A stretch of DNA of 64,000 bases from Cryobacterium flavum (GTDB lineage Bacteria > Actinomycetota > Actinomycetes > Actinomycetales > Microbacteriaceae), in NCBI RefSeq assembly GCF_900103805.1, contig NZ_FNIB01000005.1, positions 124,001 through 188,000 on the forward strand, given 5' to 3'. This document shows, piece by piece, positions 7,292 through 17,840 of this stretch. Every line of letters starts with the position of its first letter. Position 1 is the first letter of the stretch. The position numbers and the translations under genes were made by a program. The notes under the pieces are model-generated. The model was not told where the DNA came from and made no database searches. It saw only the letters and a program-made list of their open reading frames with translations.

Positions 7292-8997
7292 TTCTCGAGG
7301 TCTCTGAGGACCTTATTGTTGCGCGGGTCGTCAGTAGCCACGAGGCTGTGATTGTCCACCATCACGGTCGGATACCATTTTGGCCCCTCATAATACGGCC
7401 CGGAGTCAAATGCGTCGCTGGACCGCGGATTGTTGCCGTCGCCGACGCCACCAGTGCCCTGTGCGACCTGCAGAATGTCTTCGTAGGAGAAGTCGGCGTA
7501 GGTAGTGGTTGAATCGGCTGTCCAGTCTTTTGGCATCCACGCTCCCGACAGGGAGACCACCGAGTCGTAGTGGGCTCCGGATACTTCCGCCGAGGTGATG
7601 TTGGCGAGCCCCCAGCTGTGGCCGATGGCGGTCGAGGTGGCGGCGGCGAACAGGGGGTCCGTGGCCAGGCCCGTTTCGAAGGCGGCCAGGAACGGGCCGG
7701 TTTGTTCGGCGAAGTCTGCGCTATTCGCATCGGGGATTCCTTTGGCCAGGCCACCACGAGTGCCGTCTGAGTCTCCGGGAAAGAGATCATCCTTGTAGAT
7801 GAACGCAACAGTGTCCGGATGATTGTCGACGAACCACTGGGACACCGTTTGGACCGAGCCGTCGTAGAACATGTCCATATTGCTCATCGTGCCGGGCACG
7901 TAGGAGATGCGCTGACGCGTTTCACTTGACGGCGTTCCGCGCATTTCGATGATGCGCGCGCCCTCATGATCGTAGAGGTAGAGCTGATTCTTGCCGTCGA
8001 CCGTTCGCTGCAGGTAGCTGCGCTCGTCCTCCAGCTGTTCGAGTTCCTTGGCGATCTGGTCACTTCTGCCGTAACTCTGCTCCCACCGGCCCCGCGTGCG
8101 GTCCATACCGGCGTTTTCAGCGTCGAGCTTGGCGGATTCGGCGTCGATTTCGGTGATTCTGGTGCTGGCGTTGAGGCGGTTGGCGGCGACGCGGGCGAGG
8201 GCTGGTAGTCCGTTCAACGATCCGAGCAGGACCGGGGCCCCGGCGATGAGGGCGAGCTGAGCGGGTTCGCCCAGTTGCTGCCACCGCTCGGGGACGGTCT
8301 CGGGGGTGGCCGTCAGCATCCGCTTCACCAGGTCGGAATTGGTAGCGATCAGCACGGCCAGATCGGCTTCCGACAGCGTATTCATGCGGGCGATCAGGTC
8401 GTCGACCGAGCCGCGCACTGCTGCGTTCGTGCCGAACCACGCGGTCGCACCGAGCACTTGGTCCGACCCGAGGTCGCGCACACAGGTGGCATCGGCGGTG
8501 CGGCGCCGCGTCGCGAGTTCGTCCCAGAGCACATCGATGGCGGCGATCTGCGCGTAGGTGGTCTCGAAGGCCTCCTCCTGCCGAGTCTGGCGAACATCAG
8601 TGGGCATGAAGATGAAGGTGTCGCCCGGGGTGGTGAAGTCGGTTTTACCGAATTGCAGGTCGGAGAGGTCGCTGTCGGCGGTGGTGCGCCGCGCTGCGAG
8701 CAGGCGCTGCTCGCCCTGAAGTTCGTCGACCGTGACGGAATATGTTTCGAGGGCGGCGGCCTGCGCGTCCAGCCCGCGAATCAGCAGGTCTATCTCGGGA
8801 ACCAGGCCCCACGAGGCGTTCCACGAAGGCGTCGCGGGAGACCGCGGTCCAGTCGGTCGTTGCAGCCTGGGCTTGCGCGGCGGCGAGCGCTGTTTGCAGG
8901 GTGCGGAGGGCACCCGCTTTGCGGAACGCGTACGGGCCTCGGACAGGATGCTGTCTGGCTCACCCAACCCCGGATTGGCGACGGTCCAAATGGTCAG
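7276..8997 (-). CDS. DUF1023-type alpha/beta hydrolase with helical N-terminus
   Basis: About 573 residues. The C-terminal half is an alpha/beta hydrolase of the DUF1023 (Abhydrolase_8) type: the nucleophile elbow is GHSWG, with Asp in TVMVDNHSL and a His nearby. The N-terminal half is long and helical with coiled-coil character (TEIDAESAKLDAENAG, DQIAKELEQLEDERSYLQR). The start is uncertain: reading CTG at 8997, overlapping the upstream TGA, gives LTIWTVANPGLGEPDS. Residues about 23-65 make sense only in another frame (YAFRKAGALRTLQTALAAA), so a compensating pair of one-base frameshifts lies near 8930 and 8810. Substrate unknown; no signal peptide is visible. Confidence 0.75.
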   Translation of the reverse strand: MTIWTVANPGLGEPDSILSEARTRSAKRVPSAPCKQRSPPRKPRLQRPTGPRSPATPSWNASWGLVPEIDLLIRGLDAQAAALETYSVTVDELQGEQRLLAARRTTADSDLSDLQFGKTDFTTPGDTFIFMPTDVRQTRQEEAFETTYAQIAAIDVLWDELATRRRTADATCVRDLGSDQVLGATAWFGTNAAVRGSVDDLIARMNTLSEADLAVLIATNSDLVKRMLTATPETVPERWQQLGEPAQLALIAGAPVLLGSLNGLPALARVAANRLNASTRITEIDAESAKLDAENAGMDRTRGRWEQSYGRSDQIAKELEQLEDERSYLQRTVDGKNQLYLYDHEGARIIEMRGTPSSETRQRISYVPGTMSNMDMFYDGSVQTVSQWFVDNHPDTVAFIYKDDLFPGDSDGTRGGLAKGIPDANSADFAEQTGPFLAAFETGLATDPLFAAATSTAIGHSWGLANITSAEVSGAHYDSVVSLSGAWMPKDWTADSTTTYADFSYEDILQVAQGTGGVGDGNNPRSSDAFDSGPYYEGPKWYPTVMVDNHSLVATDDPRNNKVLRDLEKWMYK

Positions 8998-9278
8998 TTC
9001 GCCTGCCGGCCGAGAGCGGAGTCGGTCGCGTGAAAATTTTCAGCCACGGTGCTCGGGAAGTCGCCGAGCGCGGTCAGCGCCAGCGCGGCCAGGTCGGCTC
9101 GTGCGCTCTGCTGGGACGTCGCGTCGCGCAAGGCAGCCGCGACCGAGTCGCTCTGCAGGGCACCCTCTGGCCAGCGAAATATCCAGTCGGAAAAGCTCAG
9201 CTGTGCCGCGGCCCCGGACAGGGTCGTCGACAGGCCGTCCAGCACCGAATCAGTCACCCGCAAAGTCGGCATCAGCAT
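8994..9278 (-). CDS. Small helical protein upstream of hydrolase
   Basis: 94 residues (or 92 from the second Met, MPTLRVTDSVLDGL), mainly amphipathic helix with a central SDWIFRWPEGA. Size, helix content and position before a large hydrolase with a helical N-terminus resemble WXG100/ESAT-6-like partners of type VII-secreted effectors. No clear WXG signature is present, so this is only an analogy. Its TGA overlaps the probable start of the hydrolase. It is the first gene of the five-gene minus-strand array ending at 5607. Confidence 0.65.
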   Translation of the reverse strand: MLMPTLRVTDSVLDGLSTTLSGAAAQLSFSDWIFRWPEGALQSDSVAAALRDATSQQSARADLAALALTALGDFPSTVAENFHATDSALGRQAN

Positions 9279-9314
9279 CCCCCGGCTACAAATCGACGTG
9301 CCCCCTGCTCGAGC

Positions 9315-10478
9315 TTAGCGGCGGAAAGCGCTGACCTCGGTGGCTTTGACCGAGAGCCAGACGGTGGAGCCGAGTTGCAGGCCGAGGTCGGCAACGGCGG
9401 CGGGGGTGAGTTCGGCGATGACCTCGGGGTCGCCGCTCGTGCGCAGGCGCACGCCGCCGCTGCCGGGCTCGATGCCGGTCACCCGGGCCGACCAGACGTT
9501 GCGCGGGCTCGCGTGACGCGGCTGTTCGGTTTGCACGACGACGGATGCCGGGCGAAAGACGGCCGCGGCTGGAACGTTCTGGTCGGCCCCGCCGAGGGTG
9601 ATGGCGCTCGCCGACGCCGGAGTGCCGGAAGACGCGGGCGTGAGGGCGGCGGCATCCGCTGGGCGAACGTGGAAGATACGGCCGTCGGGGGCGGCGACCG
9701 CGCCGTTCTGCACGCTGCCGACTACGAGGTTGACGCCGGCGAGGGCCGCGACGAACGGGTTGCGCGGGGCAGCGAGCACTGCTGCGGTCGTGCCCTCGTC
9801 GATGAGGGCCCCGTCGTGCAGCACAGCGACGCGATCGGCGAGCACGACCGCGTCGACGATGTCATGGGTGACGATGATTGCGCTCGTGCCGGTTTCGGCC
9901 AGCTGCTCGCGAATGAGCTGGCGCATGAACGGCGCGGTCTCCGCGTCGAGGGCGGCCATGGGTTCGTCGAGCAGGAGCACGCGCGGCCCGGCCGCGAGGG
10001 CCCGCGCGAGGGCGACGCGCTGCTGCTGTCCGCCAGAGAGTGCCGCCGGTTTGCTGCCGCCGAAGCCGTTCAGGCCGACGCGGTCGAGCCAGCGGTCGGC
10101 CTCTTTTCGGGCCTGGGCGGCGCTCAATTGGGCCTCGCCGACGCACAGCGCGAACGCCACGTTGGATCGGGCGCTGAGGTGCGGAAACAGCAGCGGGTCT
10201 TGCCCGAGCAGCCCGATGGCCCGGCGCTCTGGGGCTACGAAGCGGCCGGGGGCGGTGAGCACGGCGCCGTCGATGGTGACCGTGCCGTGGTCGGGCGCGG
10301 CGAGGCCGGCGAGCAGATCGAGCACGGTCGATTTGCCCGAGCCGTTCGGTCCGAGCAGCGCCAGCACTTCGCCGGGCGCAAGGGAGAGCTGCACGTCGAG
10401 GGTGAACGAGCCGCGAGTGAGCTGCAGGTTCGCCTCGAGCAGGGCGTTGGCGGCGGATTTCCAGAGGGCGGGGGTCAT
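9315..10478 (-). CDS. modC: Molybdate ABC transporter ATP-binding protein
   Basis: ATPase of the molybdate importer, 387 residues. Walker A GPNGSGKST, ABC signature LSGGQQQR, Walker B VLLLDEP and switch His in IIVTHD are present. A C-terminal TOBE/Mop-like domain (about residues 250-387) contains NVWSARVTGIEPGSGG. The start overlaps the modB stop by 4 bp. It is the last gene of the minus-strand run regulator-modA-modB-modC beside the Moco genes. Confidence 0.95.
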   Translation of the reverse strand: MTPALWKSAANALLEANLQLTRGSFTLDVQLSLAPGEVLALLGPNGSGKSTVLDLLAGLAAPDHGTVTIDGAVLTAPGRFVAPERRAIGLLGQDPLLFPHLSARSNVAFALCVGEAQLSAAQARKEADRWLDRVGLNGFGGSKPAALSGGQQQRVALARALAAGPRVLLLDEPMAALDAETAPFMRQLIREQLAETGTSAIIVTHDIVDAVVLADRVAVLHDGALIDEGTTAAVLAAPRNPFVAALAGVNLVVGSVQNGAVAAPDGRIFHVRPADAAALTPASSGTPASASAITLGGADQNVPAAAVFRPASVVVQTEQPRHASPRNVWSARVTGIEPGSGGVRLRTSGDPEVIAELTPAAVADLGLQLGSTVWLSVKATEVSAFRR

Positions 10479-11258
10479 GAGAGCACGCTCGCCCGGCGGG
10501 TTCCGACCAGCACGAGGATGATCACGGCGACCGCGATGAGCAGCAACGACAGTGCCACGGCCTGGTCGGTCGTGACGCCAGAACCGTTGAACGCGGTGTA
10601 AATGGCAAGGGGCATGGTGCGCGTGACTCCGGCCTGGTTGCCAGCGAACAGAGCGGTCGCGCCGAATTCGCCGAGGGCGCGGGCAAAGCTCAATACCGTG
10701 CCGGCGAGCAGGCCGGGACCGACGAGCGGCAGCGTGATGCGTGCGAAGACGGTGCCGCGATGGGCGCCGAGGGTGGCGGCGACGCGTTCGTAACGCACGC
10801 CGGCGGTGCGCAGCGCACCCTCGACCGCGATCACGAGAAAAGGGAGCGCCACAAAAGTTTGCGCGATCACGACCGCGGTCGTCGTGAACGGAATGCGCAG
10901 CCCGGCGAGCTCAAGGGTGTTGCCGAGCACACCATTGCGACCGAGAAGGGAGAGCAGTGCGATGCCGCCGACGAGGGGCGGCAGCACGAGCGGCACGGTG
11001 ACGAGTGCCCGCAGCACGCCGGCCAGGCGCGGTCTGGAACGGGCGATGACGACGGCGAGCGGCACTCCGAGCAGCAGGCAGAGCACGGTCGAAACGGATG
11101 CCGTCGCGAGCGAGAGTCCCAGCGGCTGCAGGGCTTCCGGCGAGAGGAGCAGGGCGGGCAGGCTGGGCCAGTCGACCTTGAGCAGGAGTCCGGCGAGCGG
11201 AAGCACGAGCAGAGCGAGGCCGATGCTCGCGGGCACATAGAGCAGGCGCGGGATCATG
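10475..11258 (-). CDS. modB: Molybdate ABC transporter permease
   Basis: Inner-membrane permease of 261 residues with several hydrophobic helices and the ABC-permease EAA-type loop EGALRTAGVRYERVAATLGA followed by R-TLPLVGPGLLAG. The start MIPRLLYVPASIG was chosen for the GGAGGG upstream; the longer open frame runs through an intergenic palindrome and is rejected. Spacing to modA (163 bp) is filled largely by that palindrome, so expression may be uncoupled from or attenuated relative to modA. Confidence 0.94.
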
Positions 11259-11313
11259 CGCTCGCCCTCCGGTGCGGCCTGCGCGAGTGCGCGCTCCGGG
11301 TCCGGTACGTAAC

Positions 11314-11383
11314 GGACGGGGCCCGGGCCCCGTCCACGGGCCCAGTTTCTAAACTGGGCCCGTGGCCACAAGGTGGGCCCGGT
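11314..11383. repeat. 70-bp composite palindrome, copy A
   Basis: A perfect 22-bp palindrome (GGACGGGGCCC and its complement, 11314-11335) abuts a hairpin with 14-bp arms CACGGGCCCAGTTT (11335-11348) and AAACTGGGCCCGTG (11351-11364), then TGGGCCCGG. It lies between modA and modB inside an apparent operon. Four relatives occur at 40214, 48104, 52398 and 54969. Confidence 0.92.
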
Positions 11384-11420
11384 GTCCCGCGGATGCTTGG
11401 GCGGCAGGGCAGAAGAACCC

Positions 11421-12194
11421 TCACGGAGCGAGAAAACCGTGGGCGGCCAGCACGGCCTGCCCGGCGGGCGAGAGCACGAGGTCGACGAAGGCCTGGGCGG
11501 TCTCAGCGTGCGCACTCTCCTTGACGACGGCGATCGGATAGTGCCCGACGACCGCGTCCGCTCCGGCCGGGGTCACGCCCTCGATGCGGCCGGGGTTCGC
11601 GGCGACGTCCGTCGCGTAGACGAGGCCGGCATCCGCTTCGCCGCTGGCGACCTTAGTGACGACAGCCGTCACATTCTGCTCCTCACTCGCGGGCGTGAGA
11701 ATGACCCCAGCATTGGCGAGCAGGGTAGCGGATGCCGCCCCACACGGCACCTGCGCCGCGCACAGCACGGTGATCACACCGGAGCGGGCGAGATCTTCGA
11801 GGTTCTCGATGCCCAGCGGGTTGCCGGGGGCAACCGCGATGCGAAGCGTGTTGCCGGCGAATAGGGTGGCCGGGCCGGTGAGCCCGCCGTCGGCCAGCGG
11901 CTGCATGTTCTTCTGGTCGGCGCTCGCGAACACGTCGGCGGGCGCGCCGGCCTCGATCTGGGTAGCGAGGGTGGAGGATCCGTCGTAGGTGACCTGCACG
12001 TCGACGCCCGGGTTCTGCTTCTCCAGCAGGGTGGCGAGCTCGTCGAAGGCCGGGTTGAGGGAGGCGGCCGCGTAGACACTGAGGGTTTGGTCTGCGGTCG
12101 CGCTGGCAGCGGCGATATTCGGGGCGGTTGACGGCGCGCAGCCGGTGAGGGCCAGGGCGAGCACGGCCAGGGCGGCGAGGGACAGGCGGGTCAC
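11421..12194 (-). CDS. modA: Molybdate-binding lipoprotein
   Basis: Extracytoplasmic molybdate receptor, 257 residues. The signal and lipobox LALALTGCAPS anchor it to the membrane. Family motifs are SVYAAASLNPAFDEL, YDGSSTLATQIEAGAPADVF and ASADQKNM. The GTG start was chosen because it overlaps the TGA of the upstream regulator (GTGA) and places the signal peptide at the N-terminus; the longer frame adds an Arg-rich non-signal segment. Confidence 0.95.
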   Translation of the reverse strand: MTRLSLAALAVLALALTGCAPSTAPNIAAASATADQTLSVYAAASLNPAFDELATLLEKQNPGVDVQVTYDGSSTLATQIEAGAPADVFASADQKNMQPLADGGLTGPATLFAGNTLRIAVAPGNPLGIENLEDLARSGVITVLCAAQVPCGAASATLLANAGVILTPASEEQNVTAVVTKVASGEADAGLVYATDVAANPGRIEGVTPAGADAVVGHYPIAVVKESAHAETAQAFVDLVLSPAGQAVLAAHGFLAP

Positions 12195-12595
12195 AGCATC
12201 CGTCCCGGAGTTTCGACGATCACGTTGGTGGCCTTGATCACGGCCACGCTGAGCGAGCCGATCTCGAGGCCGAGTTCGCGCACGGCCTCGCTCGACATGA
12301 GCGAGACGACGCGATGCGGGCCACACTGCAACTCGACCTGGGCCATGACCGTGTCCGTGGTGATGGCGGTGACGATGCCGACAAACCGGTTGCGGGCGCT
12401 GCGGCCCACTGTGGACGGGTCGGTCGGGGTGCTTGCCTGGTCGACGGCGAAGGCGGCGAGCGCGGCTCCATCGACGGCGAGACGACCGGATGCGTCGGCA
12501 TCCGCGGCGAGACGGCCACCGTCTACCCAGCGTCGCACGGTGTCATCGCTGACACCGAGCAACTCGGCGGCCTCACTGATCCGATATTGCGTCAT
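12191..12595 (-). CDS. Molybdate-responsive HTH-Mop regulator
   Basis: 134 residues with an N-terminal excisionase/MerR-type helix-turn-helix (ISEAAELLGVSDDTVRRWVD) and a C-terminal single Mop/TOBE domain (NRFVGIVTAITTDTVMAQVE, then VSLMSSEAVRELGLEIGS) that binds molybdate. This small architecture is the usual actinobacterial stand-in for ModE. Overlap with modA implies co-transcription and autoregulation of molybdate uptake. Two Met codons (12595, 12604) could start it; no strong ribosome site separates them, so it may be leaderless. Confidence 0.88.
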   Translation of the reverse strand: MTQYRISEAAELLGVSDDTVRRWVDGGRLAADADASGRLAVDGAALAAFAVDQASTPTDPSTVGRSARNRFVGIVTAITTDTVMAQVELQCGPHRVVSLMSSEAVRELGLEIGSLSVAVIKATNVIVETPGRML

Positions 12596-12760
12596 AAATG
12601 GCACAATAGCACCGCATCTGCGGTTTGGGCAGCCTGTCTGTTGAACGGTGTCCCCCGGCGCCCGTGGCTACTTCAGGAAATCCCGGTCGAACCTGCCACG
12701 TTGACGCTGCATGGGCTCATCCGGCCGACGATTTCCTGATTTAGCCACCGAGGCATCCGT

Positions 12761-12851
12761 CATAACTCCTGCAAATTGCTCGCCGGGGCTCTCGACTACC
12801 GCTGAAACAGGGGCATGTCGGCTCGGGCCTCGAGAAATTGCAGGAGTTATG
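12761..12851. other. Long inverted repeat in the mod/moe divergent spacer
   Basis: Perfect 14-bp arms CATAACTCCTGCAA (12761-12774) and TTGCAGGAGTTATG (12838-12851) are separated by 63 nt. They lie in the 310-bp gene-free spacer between the divergent regulator/modABC operon and moeZ. Nothing else recognisable is seen in 12605-12915. The arms could be paired regulator sites or the feet of an RNA hairpin. Confidence 0.6.
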
Positions 12852-12915
12852 CCGGTGGAACACCGATGAACGGATGCGGGTGGCCGCGAGGCCCCGCAGC
12901 GCCTAGCGTTAAGCC

Positions 12916-14217
<1,302 letters not shown>

Positions 14218-14220
14218 GCG

Positions 14221-15870
14221 GTGACCGACAACGAACGACACGCCGCCTCCTCGGAAGCTCCAGCTTCGACCGACGCGACTGGCTCCTCCGATTCACACGA
14301 GGTCAGGTCTGGCGATCACGCGGGGGCCGCACACCGTCACGCTGGACCCGACGAGGCATCCGATTCACGCGAGGTCACGTCCGGCCATCGAGAGAACGAT
14401 CACGCACACCCCGACCGAGCGGATGCCTGTGCCCCCGCCGCGACCGCGCGCACCGTTTCCGAGCAACTCGCGGTCGTGCTCGGCAGCGTGGCTCCGCTGC
14501 TGCCCGTGCGGGTCGAGCTCGACGCCGCCCGCGGGCTGGTGCTGGCCGAAGACGTGCTCACGGTGACCGACACGCCTCCGTTCGACAACTCCGCGATGGA
14601 CGGCTACGCCGTCATCCGCGCTGACCTGCTCAGGGCATCCGCTCAGAATCCGATCACCCTGCCGGTCGTCGCCGATCTCGCTGCCGGCACCGCAGAGAAC
14701 CCACGCCTCGTTCCCGGGCAGGTGGCGCGCATCATGACGGGCGCGCCAATTCCCGATGGAGCGGATGCCGTCGTACCGATCGAAGACACCGACCAGGGCA
14801 CCGAACTGGTCACGATCGTGCGGGCGCCCGATGTCGCAGCTCACGTGCGTCGTGCCGGCGAAGACGCCCACGCGGGCGATCGGGTGCTGCGCGCGGGCAG
14901 CGTGCTCTGGCCCACCCGGGTCGCCGCAGCGGCGAGCGCCGGAACCCGCTCTGTGCTCGTGCATCCAGCGCCGCGCGTAGCCGTCATCTCGACCGGGAGC
15001 GAACTCGTCACCCCCGGCAGCCCGACCCGTCGCGGCCAGATTCCCGATTCCAACTCCTTTCTGCTCTCGGCGGCCGTCGCTGAGGCCGGCGGTATTCCCG
15101 TGCGGATCGGCGCCGTGCCCGACGACGACGACGTGCTGCGCGCCCTGCTGACCGAGCTGGCCGGCACGGTCGACGTGATCGTGCTCTCCGGCGGTGTGAG
15201 CGTCGGAGCGTACGACGTGGTCAAAGCCGTACTGAAACCGCTCGGCACTGTGGATTTCGGCCCGGTCAAGATGCAACCCGGCAAGCCACAGGGCTTCGGA
15301 CGCTGGCCCGCCACGGGCGACGTGCCCGGACCGCTCATCTTCGCCCTGCCCGGCAACCCGGTGAGCGCGTACGTGTCCTTCGAGGTGTTCGTGCGGCCGG
15401 CGCTGCGGCGTCTGCTCGGCCACGGCCTGGCTGACCCGATCGACCCAGCAGACGAAACGGCGACCGCACCGAACGACGGGGCCATGCGCACCGACACCGA
15501 GGCTCATACCGTCGGGACCACTGCCACGTCGCTGGACCAACCGTCACCAGACCACCCGGCCCTGCATCGCCGCACGATCACGGCCACCGTCGCCGACGGC
15601 TGGAACTCGCCGCCCGGACGCGCCCAGTACATGCCCGTGATCGTGACGCACCGAACCGTGATCGAGCATGCACCCGCCGTCATCACCGCCGAGGGGAGCA
15701 CGAGTGCCAGCACCGGCAGCATCCGCTCCGAAGTACGCCCGGCCTCCCGCGGAGGGTCGGGTTCGCACCTCGTCGCCGGCCTGGCGCAGGCCAACGGACT
15801 CGCCATCGTGCCCGAAGACACGACTCACATTCGCGGCGGCGACCGCATCACTGTCATGCTGACATCATGA
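14221..15870 (+). CDS. moeA: Molybdopterin molybdenumtransferase, long form
   Basis: Inserts molybdenum into adenylylated molybdopterin. The [13 protein letters not shown] motif, [32 protein letters not shown] segment and [13 protein letters not shown] identify MoeA. At 549 residues it is well above the usual 400-420: an 80-residue N-terminal extension rich in Asp, His, Ser and Ala with an internal repeat (SDSHEVRSG and SDSREVTSG), plus a roughly 50-residue insertion before the C-terminal beta domain. GTG start 3 bp after the moeZ stop. Confidence 0.95.
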   Translation: MTDNERHAASSEAPASTDATGSSDSHEVRSGDHAGAAHRHAGPDEASDSREVTSGHRENDHAHPDRADACAPAATARTVSEQLAVVLGSVAPLLPVRVELDAARGLVLAEDVLTVTDTPPFDNSAMDGYAVIRADLLRASAQNPITLPVVADLAAGTAENPRLVPGQVARIMTGAPIPDGADAVVPIEDTDQGTELVTIVRAPDVAAHVRRAGEDAHAGDRVLRAGSVLWPTRVAAAASAGTRSVLVHPAPRVAVISTGSELVTPGSPTRRGQIPDSNSFLLSAAVAEAGGIPVRIGAVPDDDDVLRALLTELAGTVDVIVLSGGVSVGAYDVVKAVLKPLGTVDFGPVKMQPGKPQGFGRWPATGDVPGPLIFALPGNPVSAYVSFEVFVRPALRRLLGHGLADPIDPADETATAPNDGAMRTDTEAHTVGTTATSLDQPSPDHPALHRRTITATVADGWNSPPGRAQYMPVIVTHRTVIEHAPAVITAEGSTSASTGSIRSEVRPASRGGSGSHLVAGLAQANGLAIVPEDTTHIRGGDRITVMLTS

Positions 15871-16376
15871 CGCACACCACCGACACGGCCGGCGCGACCG
15901 TTCCCGCTCAGCTGTTCACCCACCTCGACTCGGCCGGACAGGCCCGCATGGTCGACGTGACCAACAAAGTTCCCACCGTGCGCAGCGCCACCGCCGCCGG
16001 CTTCGTGCGCTGCGGCCCGACCGTGATCGCGGCCCTCCGTGACGGCACCGCGCCCAAGGGCGACGTGCTCGCCGTGGCCCGCATCGCCGGAATCCAGGGC
16101 GCCAAGAAGACCGCCGACCTGCTCCCCCTCGCCCACGTGATCGGCGTGCACGGCGCCGTCGTCGACCTCGTCGTCGAGGATGACCGGGTGAGCATCACAG
16201 CCACAGTGCGCACCGCTGACCGCACCGGTGTCGAGATGGAGGCATTCACCGCCGTCTCGGTCGCCGCCCTCGCCGTGGTTGACATGGTCAAGGGCCTCGA
16301 CAAATCGGTCACGATCGAGAACGTGCGCCTGCTCGCCAAGAGCGGCGGCAAGAGCGGCGACTGGCTGCGCGCGTGA
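15867..16376 (+). CDS. moaC: Cyclic pyranopterin monophosphate synthase
   Basis: 169 residues; completes the conversion of the MoaA product to cyclic pyranopterin monophosphate. Family motifs [33 protein letters not shown] and [20 protein letters not shown] are intact, including the DMVK-G-DK segment of the active site. ATGA overlap with moeA. moaA is not in this window. Confidence 0.97.
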   Translation: MTHTTDTAGATVPAQLFTHLDSAGQARMVDVTNKVPTVRSATAAGFVRCGPTVIAALRDGTAPKGDVLAVARIAGIQGAKKTADLLPLAHVIGVHGAVVDLVVEDDRVSITATVRTADRTGVEMEAFTAVSVAALAVVDMVKGLDKSVTIENVRLLAKSGGKSGDWLRA

Positions 16377-16536
16377 CCCTGCCGGCGTCTGCTCCTGCGT
16401 TGATGACGCATTTCTTCGCCCAAAACGGATGCCCCGCACCCGCCACCACCGTGAGCGCGCCCGAAACGGTTGGCCGCGACGCCGGTTACCGTAGCGCGCA
16501 CCAGTATCGGGCGCGGCCATCCGCTCGCCAAGCCTC

Positions 16537-17223
16537 ATGACTGTACAACCCGACCTGATCGTACTCGCGGGCGGCCGCGGCACCCGCCTCGGCGGCGCAT
16601 TCAAGCCGGCGGTCGAGGTGGCCGGACGCACGCTCCTCTCCCGCGTGCTCGACGCCCGTCCCCTCGCCCGCCACACGGTCGTGGTCGGCCCGCCCAGTGC
16701 TCGGGCCGCCGCGACGCAAGCCCCCACCGCGCCGACACCGGACTCCGCAATCATCTGGGCGCTGGAAGACCCGCCATATGGCGGACCGGTCGCTGGCATC
16801 GCGGCCGGACTCGCCGCACAGGGGGCACAGGGCGAGCAACATTTCGACGAACCGGCCGATTGGCTGCTCGTGCTCGCCTGCGACCTGCCCCGGGGAGCGG
16901 ATGCCGCGCGCCTGCTGGTTGCGGCAGCATCCGCTTTCGAGAGCATCGGGGAGCAGTGCGACGGTGTGCATCTCATCGACAGCAGCGGCCACGCCCAGTG
17001 GCTCGCCGGGATCTATCGCGGCACCGCCCTGCGCGCTGCTGTGGCAAGCCTGGGCGACCGCGTCGACGGCGCCAGCATGCGGCAGCTGCTCGCCGGACTC
17101 AACCTCAAGGGACTGCTCGACGAATCCGGAGCCGGAATCGACGTGGACACGTGGCAGGATGTTGAGAGAAGTTCCGCACGTCTCACCGAGATTCAGCCCA
17201 ACCCGAGGAGTGACCCCCAATGA
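16537..17223 (+). CDS. mobA: Molybdenum cofactor nucleotidyltransferase MobA-like
   Basis: 228 residues. The nucleotidyltransferase signature LAGGRGTRLGGAFKP starts near residue 11, and LLVLACDLPRG carries the metal-binding Asp. MobA adds GMP (or CMP for MocA-type) to Moco; NarG needs the bis-MGD form, so GMP transfer is the likely role. The stop overlaps the next gene. A 160-bp spacer separates it from moaC and shows no clear signal. Confidence 0.9.
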   Translation: MTVQPDLIVLAGGRGTRLGGAFKPAVEVAGRTLLSRVLDARPLARHTVVVGPPSARAAATQAPTAPTPDSAIIWALEDPPYGGPVAGIAAGLAAQGAQGEQHFDEPADWLLVLACDLPRGADAARLLVAAASAFESIGEQCDGVHLIDSSGHAQWLAGIYRGTALRAAVASLGDRVDGASMRQLLAGLNLKGLLDESGAGIDVDTWQDVERSSARLTEIQPNPRSDPQ

Positions 17224-17492
17224 GCTCAACACCGCTGCCTCCCGAAGCGCTCGACGGCTGGCTCACGGCACTCGCCGATCGGCTCCAGCTTGACCCGGCC
17301 GACGTTCCCGTCGGCGATCTGCTCGACGTCGCCCGCGACGTCGCCCACAATGTGGCGCGGCCGGCCGCACCGCTCAGCACTTTTCTGATCGGGCTCGCCG
17401 CCGCGAAGAACGGTGGAACCGGAGCCGACATTGAAGCCGCCTGCGCCGCCGCGAGCGAACTCGCCCGCGACTGGGCACCCGAGAAACTGTGA
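17220..17492 (+). CDS. Small MobA-associated protein (DUF6457-like)
   Basis: 90 residues, helical, beginning PLPPEALDGWLTALADRLQL with HNVARPAAPLSTFLIGLAAA in the middle. Proteins of this type occur next to, or fused to, MobA in actinobacteria. It overlaps mobA by 4 bp and moaD at TGATG, so it is embedded in the Moco operon. Biochemical role unknown. Confidence 0.8.
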   Translation: MSSTPLPPEALDGWLTALADRLQLDPADVPVGDLLDVARDVAHNVARPAAPLSTFLIGLAAAKNGGTGADIEAACAAASELARDWAPEKL

Positions 17493-17731
17493 TGGCGACC
17501 CTGCGCTTCTTCGCCGGAGCTGCCGAAGCCGCCCAGACGGAGACGGCCACGCTCGAGGCTGGCACGATCGGCGAACTCCGCGCCGAGCTCGGCGAGCGCT
17601 ACGGCAACGAGTTCGTGCGCGTGCTCCGGCTGTGTTCCCTGCTCGTGAACGGTACGCGCGCCACGGATGACGCGGTCCCGCTCGCGCCCACCGACGCGGT
17701 CGACGTGCTGCCGCCCTTCGCCGGCGGCTGA
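17492..17731 (+). CDS. moaD: Molybdopterin synthase sulfur-carrier subunit
   Basis: 79 residues with ubiquitin-like fold and the diagnostic C-terminal Gly-Gly (LPPFAGG) that becomes the thiocarboxylate. MoeZ above is its likely activator and MoaE below its partner. A GTG one codon earlier is an alternative start. Confidence 0.93.
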   Translation: MATLRFFAGAAEAAQTETATLEAGTIGELRAELGERYGNEFVRVLRLCSLLVNGTRATDDAVPLAPTDAVDVLPPFAGG

Positions 17732-17840
17732 GCACCGTTCACAACCGCGGAGATTTCCGCTGAATGCCCCTGATCGCGCGCTGAATCGGCCGATTTCGCG
17801 CAGGTCTCCGCAGTTCTGCACACCCACCCGGCTACAAACG

